Part shown: positions 16,794-26,059 of the stretch, piece after piece | Position numbering within the stretch: the first letter of the stretch is position 1 | Layout of the letters: the number at the start of each line of letters is the position of its first letter | From: Bacillus pseudomycoides | GTDB lineage: Bacteria > Bacillota > Bacilli > Bacillales > Bacillaceae_G | Length of the DNA stretch: 64,000 bases | Assembly: GCF_022811845.1 (NCBI RefSeq) | Contig: NZ_CP064266.1 | Location: forward strand, 2,170,001 to 2,234,000 | Reading direction: 5' to 3' | The notes under the pieces: model-generated | Told to the model about the DNA's origin: nothing | The model's input: only the letters and a program-made list of their open reading frames with translations | The model's database searches: none | Program-made: the position numbers and the translations under genes

Positions 16794-18086
16794 ATGTTCC
16801 AATTACAAAAGTATAACACTTCTGTGAGGCAAGAGATTTTAGCTGGCATCACAACATTTTTTACATTTGCGTACATTCTTGTCATCAATCCGAAAATATT
16901 AGCTGATGCAGGTGTACCATTTGATCAAGCATTTACGGCAACCATTATTGCAACAGTTGTCGGAACATTATGTATGGCATTTTTAGCAAATTATCCGATT
17001 GTCATTGCTCCAGCAATGGGGATGAATGCGTACTTTGCTTATTCTGTTGTACAAAAGGCAGAAGGTATTACATATGTCGTTGCATTTTCGGCGGTATTTG
17101 TCACAGGTATTATTTTTCTTTTATTATCTTTCACCTCATTTCGTCAGAAACTTATTGTCGCAATTCCAGACAGTTTAAAACAGGCAATTGCAGGTGGGAT
17201 TGGGTTATTTATTGCTTTCATTGGTCTTCGTCTATCTGGGATTATCGTGGATCATCCATCTAATTTAGTTACAATTGGAGATTTTCATTCACCAGCTGTT
17301 ATTTTAACACTAGTTGGTTTAGCATTAGCAGCAGTGTTAATGGCATTGCGTGTGAGTGGTGCATTGTTTATTAGTATGATTGTTACAGGAATTATTGCCT
17401 TTTTTACAGGTCAGCTTAAGTTTGCGGATAAAATTACAGCTATTCCCCATTTACCAAAGGGAATCATTGTTTCAAATCCGATGACTGCATTTTCTGATGT
17501 AATTGAATATGGATTATACGGCGTTGTTTTTTCATTTTTACTCGTATTATTATTTGATACAACAGGGGCTTTGCTTGGCCTCATTAAACAAGCGGGTTTA
17601 AATACAGATAATGCTGAAAAACGTTTCGGTAAAGCATTTATTGCTGATGCAATCGGTGGTACAACGGGAGCTGTGTTTGGGACAAGCCCAACAGCAGCAA
17701 CGATTGAATCGTCAGCGGGAATTGCAGCAGGTGGTAAAACAGGGTTAACAGGTATTGTGGTCATTTGCTTAACAATCGTTACTGCATTTTTCAGTCCGGT
17801 AATTGCTTCTTTATCGAGTGTAGCAGCAATTACTGCGCCATCATTAATTATTGTAGGGAGTTTAATGGCACAAAGTATTCGTGATATTAACTGGAGTGAA
17901 TTTGAAGATGCATTACCGGCATTTTTAATTTTCGTAGGGATTCCATTAACATCTAGTATTGCGAACGGAATTGCACTTGGATTTTTAATCTATCCAATTT
18001 TAAAAATTGTGAAGGGGAAAGGAATGGAAGTTCATCCGCTTCTGTATTTTTTCGCGATTTTATTTGGGTGTCATTTGTTCTTATAA
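16794..18086 (+). CDS. NCS2/AzgA-type hypoxanthine/guanine permease
   Basis: 430 residues, about 12-14 membrane helices. RQEILAGITTFFTFAYILVINPKILADAG is the classic start of the AzgA/PbuG/PbuO group, and NYPIVIAPAMGMNAYFAYSVV and FGTSPTAATIESSAGIAAGGKTGLT are the substrate-site motifs. It imports hypoxanthine, guanine or adenine with protons. GAAGGGTACC precedes the ATG. The upstream region has no purine riboswitch; one imperfect PurR-like box is noted among rejected items. Confidence 0.88.
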   Translation: MFQLQKYNTSVRQEILAGITTFFTFAYILVINPKILADAGVPFDQAFTATIIATVVGTLCMAFLANYPIVIAPAMGMNAYFAYSVVQKAEGITYVVAFSAVFVTGIIFLLLSFTSFRQKLIVAIPDSLKQAIAGGIGLFIAFIGLRLSGIIVDHPSNLVTIGDFHSPAVILTLVGLALAAVLMALRVSGALFISMIVTGIIAFFTGQLKFADKITAIPHLPKGIIVSNPMTAFSDVIEYGLYGVVFSFLLVLLFDTTGALLGLIKQAGLNTDNAEKRFGKAFIADAIGGTTGAVFGTSPTAATIESSAGIAAGGKTGLTGIVVICLTIVTAFFSPVIASLSSVAAITAPSLIIVGSLMAQSIRDINWSEFEDALPAFLIFVGIPLTSSIANGIALGFLIYPILKIVKGKGMEVHPLLYFFAILFGCHLFL

Positions 18087-18094
18087 TCATATAG

Positions 18095-18129
18095 AAAAGG
18101 GTACTCCTCTCGTAGGAAGTACCCTTTTT
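18095..18129 (+). terminator. Rho-independent terminator after the purine permease
   Basis: AAGGGTACT / AGTACCCTT stem followed by T6. Confidence 0.85.
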
Positions 18130-18273
18130 TCGTGTATAATAAAGTGAAAGTGTGATTTGTAGGAACCTAATATAAAGCATGAAAAAATGAAAAAGAAGTT
18201 TAATTATTATGTAATTTATAAATTGAGTAATGGAATATATATGTTACAATTAATAGTAGAGGAGGGGCATGGA

Positions 18274-18480
18274 TTGGCTGTAAGTAAAATAAAAGTCGCT
18301 CGTGTTCAGTTAGATTTAACACAACAACAATTAGCAGAAAAAGTAGGAGTTACAAGGCAAACGATTAGTTTAATTGAAAAAGGGAAGTACAATCCTTCTT
18401 TAGAGTTATGTTTGAATATTTGTTATGCGTTAAACCAAACATTAAATGATTTATTTTGGGAGGAAAGGAGCGACAAATAG
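18274..18480 (+). CDS. Small XRE-family HTH regulator (second copy of the module)
   Basis: 68 residues: KIKVARVQLDLTQQQLAEKVGVTRQTISLIEKGKYNPSLELCLNICYAL, a single HTH close to the regulator at 4.4 kb. TTG at 18274 follows AGGAGGGG; the ATG at 18269 is out of frame and stops after four codons. It lies directly before a membrane protein gene, as in the first module. Such regulators (YozG-like) are mostly uncharacterised. Confidence 0.8.
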   Translation: MAVSKIKVARVQLDLTQQQLAEKVGVTRQTISLIEKGKYNPSLELCLNICYALNQTLNDLFWEERSDK

Positions 18481-18482
18481 TA

Positions 18483-18917
18483 ATGAGAATAGTGAAAGAT
18501 GAGCGGTTAATGATTGAAGGATTAAAACATATTAGAATGGCATTTGTTTTACAAAACCTTGTGATATTAGGGATGATTTTTTACCGCTATGTCATAAAAG
18601 GAATCGGATATGAAGGGGTTTCCGATTTACTGATGTTGTTCATGGTTGGAATCATCTTAGTAAACTTTTTGAACTTAAAACAGTCAGTTGAAGTATATGA
18701 AAGCGGAGAACTGGTGAAACGTAGCTATTTTTTAAAATTACTATTGATTCCTACTATAATTGCGATTGCAATTATGGGGATTAATGCAATTGTAACACCA
18801 AATACTCCCTTAAAGGACACAGGAATAATGGGTCTTATTATATTTCTTTGTTTCTTAGTGCCATCGCTATATGTTTATAATTATAGAAGAAAAATAAGAG
18901 ATGAAGAGGACGAATAA
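18483..18917 (+). CDS. Membrane protein coupled to XRE regulator (second copy)
   Basis: 144 residues from ATG 18483, two bases after the regulator stop, with AAAGGAG 12 bases upstream. Four hydrophobic segments (about 20-38, 48-66, 84-105, 112-132) and a charged C terminus (RRKIRDEEDE). Similar in layout to the partner at 4.66 kb though sequence similarity is low by eye. No function known. Confidence 0.65.
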   Translation: MRIVKDERLMIEGLKHIRMAFVLQNLVILGMIFYRYVIKGIGYEGVSDLLMLFMVGIILVNFLNLKQSVEVYESGELVKRSYFLKLLLIPTIIAIAIMGINAIVTPNTPLKDTGIMGLIIFLCFLVPSLYVYNYRRKIRDEEDE

Positions 18918-18946
18918 GCCTTCCATACGCATATGGAAGGCTTATT
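18913..18946. terminator. Hairpin between convergent genes, weak U-tract
   Basis: AATAAGCCTTCCATA / TATGGAAGGCTTATT is a near-perfect 15-bp stem but the tails are only ATT/AAT-like, so termination would be less efficient than at neighbouring sites. Confidence 0.55.
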
Positions 18947-18997
18947 CCGTTTGATATGTATCATTTATTTTGCGTATGTGAATTGTATATTCACTAT

Positions 18998-19441
18998 TCA
19001 ACCTAATACTTTATACATCAATCTATGTGGCCCAATTGGATCGATATCAAATATTTCACCATGTTCTAGGAATCCTAATCGTTTGTAGTAATCTGTAACG
19101 GTAATGCGAGCATTGCACCATAGTATTGTTGCTTGGCGTTCTTTTAGAATGGTTTCGGCGTGTTTAATTAATGAGGTTCCAGCATGTTGTTTCCGAAAGG
19201 TAGGCACTGTAGCCATGCCTCGTAAACGATAGTGGTGGTTACCTCCTTGTAAGGAAGGTTCTGCTTCAGGTGAAAATGAAGCGATGCTAATGAGTTCTTC
19301 GTTTAGAAATGCTCCTAGATGCAAGGAATGGGGTTTATAATCAGAAGGATACTGACAAGCGGCTAGAGATTGAGTTGGACGTAAAAATTTTTGACGTAGT
19401 TCGTATGTTTCAGATGCATCAATAAGCTTAATGGTAACCAT
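18998..19441 (-). CDS. GNAT family N-acetyltransferase
   Basis: 147 residues. The acetyl-CoA binding motif A is visible as LRGMATVPTFRKQHAGTSLIKHAE (R/Q-x-x-G-x-G/A type), followed by the motif B part ATILWCNAR and YYKRLGFLEHGEIFDI. Members acetylate small molecules or proteins; the substrate is unknown. Close ORF on the same strand upstream (79-aa membrane protein) is 16 bp away, so the two may be co-transcribed. Confidence 0.8.
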   Translation of the reverse strand: MVTIKLIDASETYELRQKFLRPTQSLAACQYPSDYKPHSLHLGAFLNEELISIASFSPEAEPSLQGGNHHYRLRGMATVPTFRKQHAGTSLIKHAETILKERQATILWCNARITVTDYYKRLGFLEHGEIFDIDPIGPHRLMYKVLG

Positions 19442-19457
19442 ACGTAATCATCCTTTC

Positions 19458-19697
19458 TTATAACGCCTTTTCTATAAGTTGTAGAAAGAAATAGGCAGGT
19501 GCAACACAAAGACCTAGTATGCTACTAGTACCAATGAGAAGGGAGAGAAAGAGACAAAAGTATTTCGTTCCATTTGACTTCTTCCATCCGTAGCTACAGA
19601 TTTCAATGCTAATGCCAATAAGAATAATGGCAACGAGTACTTCTGCTAATAACAAAAGAGCTAAAGTTGAAATAGACATTGTGTGATTCATCCCCAT
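19458..19697 (-). CDS. Small two-helix membrane protein
   Basis: Up to 79 residues with two hydrophobic segments (about 8-30 and 47-72) and a charged loop GWKKSNGTK. I do not recognise it. Three in-frame ATGs cluster at the start; the third (MSIST) has GGGGATGA about 8 bases upstream and may be the real start, giving 74 residues. It precedes the GNAT gene on the same strand. Confidence 0.5.
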   Translation of the reverse strand: MGMNHTMSISTLALLLLAEVLVAIILIGISIEICSYGWKKSNGTKYFCLFLSLLIGTSSILGLCVAPAYFFLQLIEKAL

Positions 19698-19788
19698 AAT
19701 ATATGATAGTAATATTTTACCATGTTGAAGTAAGAATCTTAAGAAGAATTTTTGAGGTATTGAACATCCATTTTCTTTTAATATATAT

Positions 19789-19822
19789 GAAAAAATCCCC
19801 TCCTAAAGTTGCGAGGGGATTT
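19789..19822 (-). terminator. Rho-independent terminator (minus strand)
   Basis: AATCCCCTC / GAGGGGATT stem, T6 tail on the minus strand, 4 bp after the antiporter-remnant gene. Confidence 0.85.
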
Positions 19823-19825
19823 GTC

Positions 19826-20356
19826 TCATTCTAATATACTTTTCATTGTATCAATGTGTTCTTTTGAACCTGTTACAAGGAGAGTATCACCATTTTGTAA
19901 TTTTGTATCACCATGTGGCACTAATGCATTATTACCACGATAAATTTGAATGATGAGCACGTCACCTAGGAACGGTAAACGACGAAGCGGCAAACCGTTA
20001 TATTTATTACTACGTAATTCGACTTCACGAAGCGTTTCATTTGCTGTTGTAATTAAACGAACGAGACTTGATTTATCGATAAGTGCACGTAATAAAATTC
20101 TTGTAGAGTTGATGGTTGAGAATACGGCAATATGTTCTTGCGTTGCTTTTTCTTGTAGAAGAGGATCCTCTACACTTGCAATAACATGATCAACACCTAA
20201 TTCTTTTGCGTGTTCTGCTAATAATAAGTTTTGTTCATCATCACTTGTCGCAACGACAGGAAGTGCTTTTAGTTTAAAGCGTTGTAACAAAAGGGGAATG
20301 AAAAACGCGATTGCGACAACAATCATAAGTGATAAGACTGAGGAATGATGTTCCAC
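19826..20356 (-). CDS. CPA2 (KefB/KefC-type) cation:proton antiporter, in-frame internal deletion remnant
   Basis: 176 residues from GTG 20356 (GAAGGGAG upstream). Residues 1-34 are the first membrane helix of a CPA2 antiporter (IAFFIPLLLQRFKLKALPVV). From residue 35 the sequence jumps to the second half of an RCK_N domain (VATSDDEQNLLLAEHAKELGV) and then a complete RCK_C/TrkA_C domain (about 92-176, VPHGDTKLQNGDTLLVTGS). Full-length relatives have roughly 600 residues with 11-13 helices, so about 400 residues, including the whole transport core and the GxGxxG nucleotide loop, are missing with the frame kept. It cannot transport; a regulatory role for the RCK_C domain remains possible. Confidence 0.65.
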   Translation of the reverse strand: MEHHSSVLSLMIVVAIAFFIPLLLQRFKLKALPVVATSDDEQNLLLAEHAKELGVDHVIASVEDPLLQEKATQEHIAVFSTINSTRILLRALIDKSSLVRLITTANETLREVELRSNKYNGLPLRRLPFLGDVLIIQIYRGNNALVPHGDTKLQNGDTLLVTGSKEHIDTMKSILE

Positions 20357-20541
20357 TGCGTTCTCTCCCTTCAAATAATATAGTACTTATTTTAGCTATA
20401 TTATTTGAAGAAAAGCAATGCATGTGAACTCGATTTCATAAAGAAAGAGTTTTCACATGCATTTGTCATAATACGTATGGTTTACATGATAATGTTGTAA
20501 TTTCCGTAATGTGAATAGGAAGGAAGGGGAGGGGAATAAAT

Positions 20542-20572
20542 AAAAAGACTGCTGAGATTACCTCAGCAGTCC
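20542..20572 (-). terminator. Terminator of the qox operon
   Basis: GACTGCTGAG / CTCAGCAGTC stem with T5 on the minus strand, 13 bp after qoxD. Confidence 0.85.
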
Positions 20573-20584
20573 GTTCTCTGTTCA

Positions 20585-20896
20585 TTACATAGAGAAGAAA
20601 ATCCATACAGTAAGACCAACTGTTGCAATTGCAACGAAGAAACTGTATATCATTGTAACAATTTGAATTGTACCTTCTCCTTCTCTTAAGTGCATGAACA
20701 TAATTAATTGTAATAAACCTTGCGCAAGTGCCATTATGATAATAGTTGTTAATATCGTTGAAAGTGGCAAGGTTGTGTAAAGCGCAACGTATAAAGCAAG
20801 AAACGTTAGTGCAAGCGATAAAATGAACCCGAAAACGTGTGACCATGGAAAACCGCTATGCGTGTGTCCATTTGCTTGAGTATTGTTTTGTCCCAT
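20585..20896 (-). CDS. qoxD: Quinol oxidase aa3 subunit IV
   Basis: 103 residues from the ATG of MGQNNTQANGH; a longer in-frame extension would run into qoxC. Three membrane helices and the bacterial subunit IV motif QGLLQLIMFMHLREGEG. A small structural subunit of the haem-copper oxidase that helps assembly of the CuB site. Last gene of qoxABCD, 2 bp after qoxC. Confidence 0.9.
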   Translation of the reverse strand: MGQNNTQANGHTHSGFPWSHVFGFILSLALTFLALYVALYTTLPLSTILTTIIIMALAQGLLQLIMFMHLREGEGTIQIVTMIYSFFVAIATVGLTVWIFFSM

Positions 20897-20898
20897 TA

Positions 20899-21501
20899 TT
20901 ACGCCACCATCCCGTTCAAGTAAACTAGTGTGTAAATAAAGATCCAAACAAGGTCAAGGAAGTGCCAGTATAAGCTGATAATGAATACTTTACGAGCTGT
21001 AACTGGTGTTAAACCTCTTTTTAAAATTTGGATGATTACACAAGTTGCCCAGATGATACCACCTGTTACGTGGGCACCATGTGTTCCAAGAAGAACAAAG
21101 AATCCAGATAAGAATGCGCTTGTTTGTATCGTCGCGCCTTCCCCAACATACATGATGAATTCTTCAATTTCAAAAAATAGGAAGCCTGCACCTAAAAGTA
21201 ATGTGAAAAGGAACCATCCTAACATAGCTTTTTGGTTGTTTTTACGCATTTCATGAATTACGATACCGCATGTAAAACTACTTGTTAAAAGTAGGAGTGT
21301 TTGAATTAAAAGTGTTTTAACTTCAAACAGTTGTGCTGGCGTTGGACCATCTGCCGTACGACCAGCAAGTACTAGATAAGAGGCGAAAAGTGTTGCGAAC
21401 AGCATAATTTCAGCCCCTAGGAAAATCCAGAACCCCAGAATGTTCAATCTGCTTTGTTCAGATTGATATTCTAAAGGTAAGCTCTTATCTAAAGCCGCCA
21501 T
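20899..21501 (-). CDS. qoxC: Quinol oxidase aa3 subunit III
   Basis: 200 residues, five membrane helices, with the subunit III patterns NILGFWIFLGAEIMLFATLFASYLVL and LGTHGAHVTGGIIWA. Non-catalytic subunit of the proton-pumping terminal oxidase. It starts 13 bp after qoxB behind GAGAGGTG. Confidence 0.93.
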   Translation of the reverse strand: MAALDKSLPLEYQSEQSRLNILGFWIFLGAEIMLFATLFASYLVLAGRTADGPTPAQLFEVKTLLIQTLLLLTSSFTCGIVIHEMRKNNQKAMLGWFLFTLLLGAGFLFFEIEEFIMYVGEGATIQTSAFLSGFFVLLGTHGAHVTGGIIWATCVIIQILKRGLTPVTARKVFIISLYWHFLDLVWIFIYTLVYLNGMVA

Positions 21502-21514
21502 TTCGTTTCACCTC

Positions 21515-23458
21515 TCATGCTACATGTTCTGTTTTTTTAATTTCATCAACGCTTACGTAGTAACCATCGTCATAATCGAATGAACGGTAGATCATACAAG
21601 CTAGCATACCGATACCGCCAATAATTGCTAACCAGAACCAGCTAAATACTAACGCAAAACCAGCAAGACCGATAAAGCTAGACATAATAATTGGCACACC
21701 AGAGTTACTTGGCATGTGAATTGGTTTTAATTCATCTGCTTTTGGTGTAATTGTTTCTCCGCGTTTCTTCATGAACCAGAAAGCATCAGCTTCTTTAATT
21801 TCAGGAAGTTTAGCGAAGTTGTAATGTTGTACAGGAGATTGAGTTGCCCATTCAAGTGTACGACCATCCCATGGATCTCCAGTAGTGTCACGCTCACCGT
21901 GACGTGCGCTCCAAACTACGTTGTAGCATAATAATAGGAAACCAATACCCATCATTACCGCACCGACAGATGCGATTTGGTTTAACCAACCCCATCCAAG
22001 GCTTTCTGAATAAGTGTACATACGACGAGTCATACCATCTAAACCTAAGAAGTACATTGGGAAGAAACAGATATTAAATCCACTCATAAAGATCCAGAAT
22101 GTCCATTTACCTAGGCGTTCGTTTAACATATGACCAGTCATTTTTGGATACCAGAACGTAAATCCAGCAAGCATTGCGAATACTGTACCTGCGATTAATA
22201 CGTAGTGGAAGTGGGCGATTAGGAAGTAGCTGTTATGGTATTGATAGTCAGCTGCTGCCATTCCAAGCATAACCCCTGTAACCCCACCGATTACGAAGTT
22301 TGGAATAAATGCTAATGACCAAAGCATTGGAACTGTAAAACGAATACGTCCTTTATACAGTGTAAACAACCAGTTAAAGATCTTAACCCCGGTTGGAATC
22401 GAAATCGCCATTGTCGAAATCGAGAAGAATGAGTTAACAGCTGGACCAGATCCCATTGTAAAGAAGTGGTGAAGCCATACTAAGAAACTCAGTAAAGAAA
22501 TTGCAACCATTGAGTACACCATCGCACTGTAACCGAATAGACGTTTGCGTGAGAATGTACTAATGATTTCAGAGAAAATACCGAATGCCGGTAAGATAAC
22601 AATATATACCTCAGGGTGACCCCATACCCAGAACAGGTTGGCCCATAGCATTGGCATACCGCCGCTCGCCATCGTAAAGAAGTGAGCATCAAATAGACGG
22701 TCAAATGTCATTAATGCAAGAGCAACTGTTAATACTGGGAAAGCGAAAATAATGATAATTGTTGTAATTAAGATTGACCAAGTAAACATTGGCATCTTCA
22801 TTAATGTCATACCAGGTGTACGCATTTTTAAGATCGTAACAAGGAAGTTAATACCTGTCATTAATGTACCAAGACCCGAAATCTGCAGTGCAATTGCATA
22901 GAAGTTATTTCCTACGCCAGGAGTAAATTCGGTACCAGCCATTGGGAAGTAAGATGTCCACCCAGCGTCTGGAGAACCTCCGATAACGAAAGCGATGTTG
23001 AATAACATTGCTCCGATAAAGAATAACCAAAAACTTAATGCGTTTAAGAATGGATATGCAACGTCACGAGCACCAATTTGTAAAGGTACAACAACGTTCA
23101 TTAATCCCATAACAAATGGCATCGCCATGAAAAGAATCATAACTGTACCATGCGTTGTAAAGATTCCGTTATAGTGTTCAGCGTTTAAATATGTTGTATC
23201 CGGGAATGTTAATTGTGCACGGATCATCAAACCGTCCATACCACCACGGAATAACATTAATACGGCTGATATAATATACATTATACCGATTTTTTTATGG
23301 TCAACAGTGGTTAACCATTCATCCCAAAGCCATTTCCATTTTTTATACTTTGTTAGTACGAAAATGATTGCTAATGTCACAAGAACGATAGATGCGTCAG
23401 CTCCGTAAATAATCGGATCACCTGTGACAAAAAATTCATCAAGCTTCACTGTGTTCAC
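21515..23458 (-). CDS. qoxB: Quinol oxidase aa3 subunit I
   Basis: 647 residues. The catalytic haem-copper subunit: haem ligands and CuB His residues are visible in TTHGTVMILF, WVWGHPEVYIVILPAFG, LVWLHHFFTMG and HNSYFLIAHFHYVLI. The H-P-E-V-Y cross-linked His-Tyr motif marks an A-type oxidase with D and K proton channels. It reduces O2 to water using menaquinol and pumps protons. Length matches B. subtilis QoxB. Confidence 0.95.
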   Translation of the reverse strand: MNTVKLDEFFVTGDPIIYGADASIVLVTLAIIFVLTKYKKWKWLWDEWLTTVDHKKIGIMYIISAVLMLFRGGMDGLMIRAQLTFPDTTYLNAEHYNGIFTTHGTVMILFMAMPFVMGLMNVVVPLQIGARDVAYPFLNALSFWLFFIGAMLFNIAFVIGGSPDAGWTSYFPMAGTEFTPGVGNNFYAIALQISGLGTLMTGINFLVTILKMRTPGMTLMKMPMFTWSILITTIIIIFAFPVLTVALALMTFDRLFDAHFFTMASGGMPMLWANLFWVWGHPEVYIVILPAFGIFSEIISTFSRKRLFGYSAMVYSMVAISLLSFLVWLHHFFTMGSGPAVNSFFSISTMAISIPTGVKIFNWLFTLYKGRIRFTVPMLWSLAFIPNFVIGGVTGVMLGMAAADYQYHNSYFLIAHFHYVLIAGTVFAMLAGFTFWYPKMTGHMLNERLGKWTFWIFMSGFNICFFPMYFLGLDGMTRRMYTYSESLGWGWLNQIASVGAVMMGIGFLLLCYNVVWSARHGERDTTGDPWDGRTLEWATQSPVQHYNFAKLPEIKEADAFWFMKKRGETITPKADELKPIHMPSNSGVPIIMSSFIGLAGFALVFSWFWLAIIGGIGMLACMIYRSFDYDDGYYVSVDEIKKTEHVA

Positions 23459-23482
23459 TCCAATCTGTTGGAATAGTATCTG

Positions 23483-24358
23483 TTACTTTTTGTTTTTGTA
23501 GTAGTTGTAATCACAGTATTCAAGTGATTTTGGATCTACATACTTTAAGTGGTGACTAGAGAATGTCATACGCCCTACTACACCAGGTTTAATGATTTCG
23601 TTATATTTTTCTTCTGTCAGTGGTTTAGCAGTTTCTTTTACTTCTTTTACCCACTTGTCATAATCTTCTTTTTTCTTTGCTTCAAGCTCAAATTCCATGT
23701 GAGTAAATCCTTCACCAGAGAAGTTCGAGCTACGGCCAAGGTAAGAACCTGGCTTATCAGCTTGTAGGAATAAATCCATGATCATGCCGTCCATTGTGTA
23801 TTTCATACCACCAAGTTCTGGAACCCAGAAGGCGTTCATTGGACCAACAGATGTTAATTTAAATTGGATTGGTGTACCAGCTGGTACGTTTAAATAGTTA
23901 ACGGTTTCAATATTTTCCTCTGGATAACTGAATAACCATTTCCAGTTGGCAGATGTAACATAAATTTCAACTGGTTTAATATGTTTAGACTCTTTTGGAA
24001 CTTCTTCTGATGCATAAGTTGCTTTTACCGTTGGAATTGATAATGCAATAACGATAATAACTGGGAAGAGTGTCCAAATAATTTCTAATAATGTGTTACC
24101 GTGTTGATCAGGTGGCTCATAGTCCATGTTTTCTGGTTTTTCACGATAACGAATCAAAATGACTGTAAACAAGATGAATACAATTGCAATAATCAACAAC
24201 ATAAGTACGAATGACCAAACGATCAGATCATACTGTGCTTTTGCAACAGGCCCCTGTGGATTTAATACTGCAAGTTTTTTCTCACAGCCACCGAGGAACA
24301 AGAGTAGTGATAAAGGAAGAAGTGAAGCCAACTTCCAAAACGATTTCTTTAGTTGCAC
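23483..24358 (-). CDS. qoxA: Quinol oxidase aa3 subunit II (lipoprotein)
   Basis: 291 residues from GTG 24358, preceded by AAAGGAGATT; the ORF is open further upstream but without a site. Lipobox LGGC with lipid-modified C25, two membrane helices (about 35-60, 85-105) and an external cupredoxin domain. The CuA ligands of cytochrome c oxidases are absent (MNAFWVPELGGMKYTMDGM has no Cys pair), so electrons come from quinol. First gene of qoxABCD. Confidence 0.93.
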   Translation of the reverse strand: MQLKKSFWKLASLLPLSLLLFLGGCEKKLAVLNPQGPVAKAQYDLIVWSFVLMLLIIAIVFILFTVILIRYREKPENMDYEPPDQHGNTLLEIIWTLFPVIIVIALSIPTVKATYASEEVPKESKHIKPVEIYVTSANWKWLFSYPEENIETVNYLNVPAGTPIQFKLTSVGPMNAFWVPELGGMKYTMDGMIMDLFLQADKPGSYLGRSSNFSGEGFTHMEFELEAKKKEDYDKWVKEVKETAKPLTEEKYNEIIKPGVVGRMTFSSHHLKYVDPKSLEYCDYNYYKNKK

Positions 24359-24594
24359 GATTGAAAATCTCCTTTCTCCTTGGATTGAAACTATGCCAAT
24401 AAAACAATATAAACCTATTAATTTATAGAAGGCAATAGTTTTTGTTATATTGTTAAAAAATAGACACAAATGCACGCTTTTTAAGGTGAATATCATTTGT
24501 AACTTGATAACATTGTAAACTATTTTTCGGCCGAAAACATGATTGTGAAAATTTTAAGATAAATAAAGTTATACCAAGATATCCAAGAAATAGA
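24359..24594. promoter_or_regulatory. qox promoter region
   Basis: Between the qoxA start and the next terminator I see AT-rich sequence with no clear catabolite (cre) or ResD consensus. The operon promoter must lie here. Confidence 0.4.
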
Positions 24595-24626
24595 AAAAAA
24601 CTATCTTATCATAAGGTAAGATAGTT
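24595..24626 (-). terminator. Terminator of the second AAT permease gene
   Basis: AACTATCTTA / TAAGATAGTT stem; T6 follows on the minus strand. Confidence 0.8.
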
Positions 24627-24646
24627 GAATATTTTATATATTTAGT

Positions 24647-26059
24647 TTATTCCCGTGTAATATTTCGTTGCTGTTCAAATGTGACAACTTTTTTATATTT
24701 AATTTGATACAAGATATAGCAAATAATCATAAATGGAATTCCGCAATACAGTGCAATGCGTTGATCCGGTATAAAAGCTAAACTAACGAATGTAATAAAA
24801 TTTAAAGAGAAAGCTAAAATTGGGACAAGTGGATAAAGTGGTGTACGATATTTTAAATCATTTATATTTCCGCCATTTTTTATAAATTCTCTTCGGAAGA
24901 AAAATTGTGAAGCTGCAATTGACATCCAGACAACAACTGCTGCCATTGCTGCAATGGATGTTAATACTAAAAAGACAGTATCTGCTGCAAATACGCTCGT
25001 TAATAAAGAAAGACTTGCAAAGATAAGACTGAAAATTAAAGCATTCAATGGTACACCCTTGCGTGTTAATTTTGCAAATAAAGGACTTGCCATACCTTGT
25101 TTTGACATAGCCCAAAGCATACGTGAATTCGCATATAGTCCTGAATTCGCTACAGATAGTACGGCGGTAATGATAACGAAGTTCATAATGTCTGCTGCGT
25201 ATGGAATTCCAACTGTGTCAAAGACGAGTACGAATGGACTTTCTACAAGATTGGCCTCTTGCCATGGAAGTAAGCCAACAACAACTGCAATTGCTAGTAC
25301 GAAAAAGAATAGAGTTCGCCAAATTGTATTTTTAATTGCTTTGGGAATTGTTTTTTCAGGGTTTTCACTTTCGCCGGACGCAATTCCGATTAATTCAGTT
25401 CCTTGGAAAGAGAAATTTACTGTAATCATTGTAAATAGGACGGCTAAAACACCGTTAGGAAATAATCCACCATTTTCAGTGAAATTATGTAACATTGGAG
25501 CGGGCTTCCCATTGAAATCTAGGAATCCAAACATAACGGCGCCTCCAAGTACGATGAAGACTATGATTGTTGCAACCTTTACGCTGGCAAACCAAAATTC
25601 TGCTTCTGCATATGCTTTTGCTGATAAAGCGTTTACGATAAAAAGTAATGCCGCAAATATAACGCACCAAATCCATGAAGAAACATCAGGGAACCAGCGC
25701 TTCATTAAAATACTAACAGTTGTCAGTTCTACGCCAACTGTAACAGCCCAGTTCAACCAATACATCCAGCCAACGACAAATCCAAAACCAGGTGAAATAT
25801 ATCGGCTTGCATAACTTTGGAATGAGCCTGCTTCTGGCATCGCGACGGATAATTCACCGAGACAAAGCATTGTTAAATACATAACGAAGCCACCGACTAA
25901 AAATGCAAGTACGGCTCCGCCTGGTCCAGCGTTATGGACAATTTGTCCTGACCCCATAAACAATCCTGTACCAATGACACCTCCAAGTGCAATCATAAAA
26001 AGGTGTCTGCTTTTCATGGTCCGTTGTAAATTCGTTTGTTCTGTACTTGTTTGATTCAT
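24647..26059 (-). CDS. AAT-family amino acid permease (LysP/RocE-like)
   Basis: 470 residues, 12 membrane helices. LQRTMKSRHLFMIALGGVIGTGLFMGSGQIVHNAGPGGAV is the typical AAT start, and GIASGESENPEKTIPKAIKNT is the APC consensus after helix 6. Substrate group likely cationic or other amino acids; S-methylmethionine is another option. Divergent neighbours, no T-box. It differs clearly from the permease at 15 kb, so the two are not a recent duplication. Confidence 0.78.
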   Translation of the reverse strand: MNQTSTEQTNLQRTMKSRHLFMIALGGVIGTGLFMGSGQIVHNAGPGGAVLAFLVGGFVMYLTMLCLGELSVAMPEAGSFQSYASRYISPGFGFVVGWMYWLNWAVTVGVELTTVSILMKRWFPDVSSWIWCVIFAALLFIVNALSAKAYAEAEFWFASVKVATIIVFIVLGGAVMFGFLDFNGKPAPMLHNFTENGGLFPNGVLAVLFTMITVNFSFQGTELIGIASGESENPEKTIPKAIKNTIWRTLFFFVLAIAVVVGLLPWQEANLVESPFVLVFDTVGIPYAADIMNFVIITAVLSVANSGLYANSRMLWAMSKQGMASPLFAKLTRKGVPLNALIFSLIFASLSLLTSVFAADTVFLVLTSIAAMAAVVVWMSIAASQFFFRREFIKNGGNINDLKYRTPLYPLVPILAFSLNFITFVSLAFIPDQRIALYCGIPFMIICYILYQIKYKKVVTFEQQRNITRE

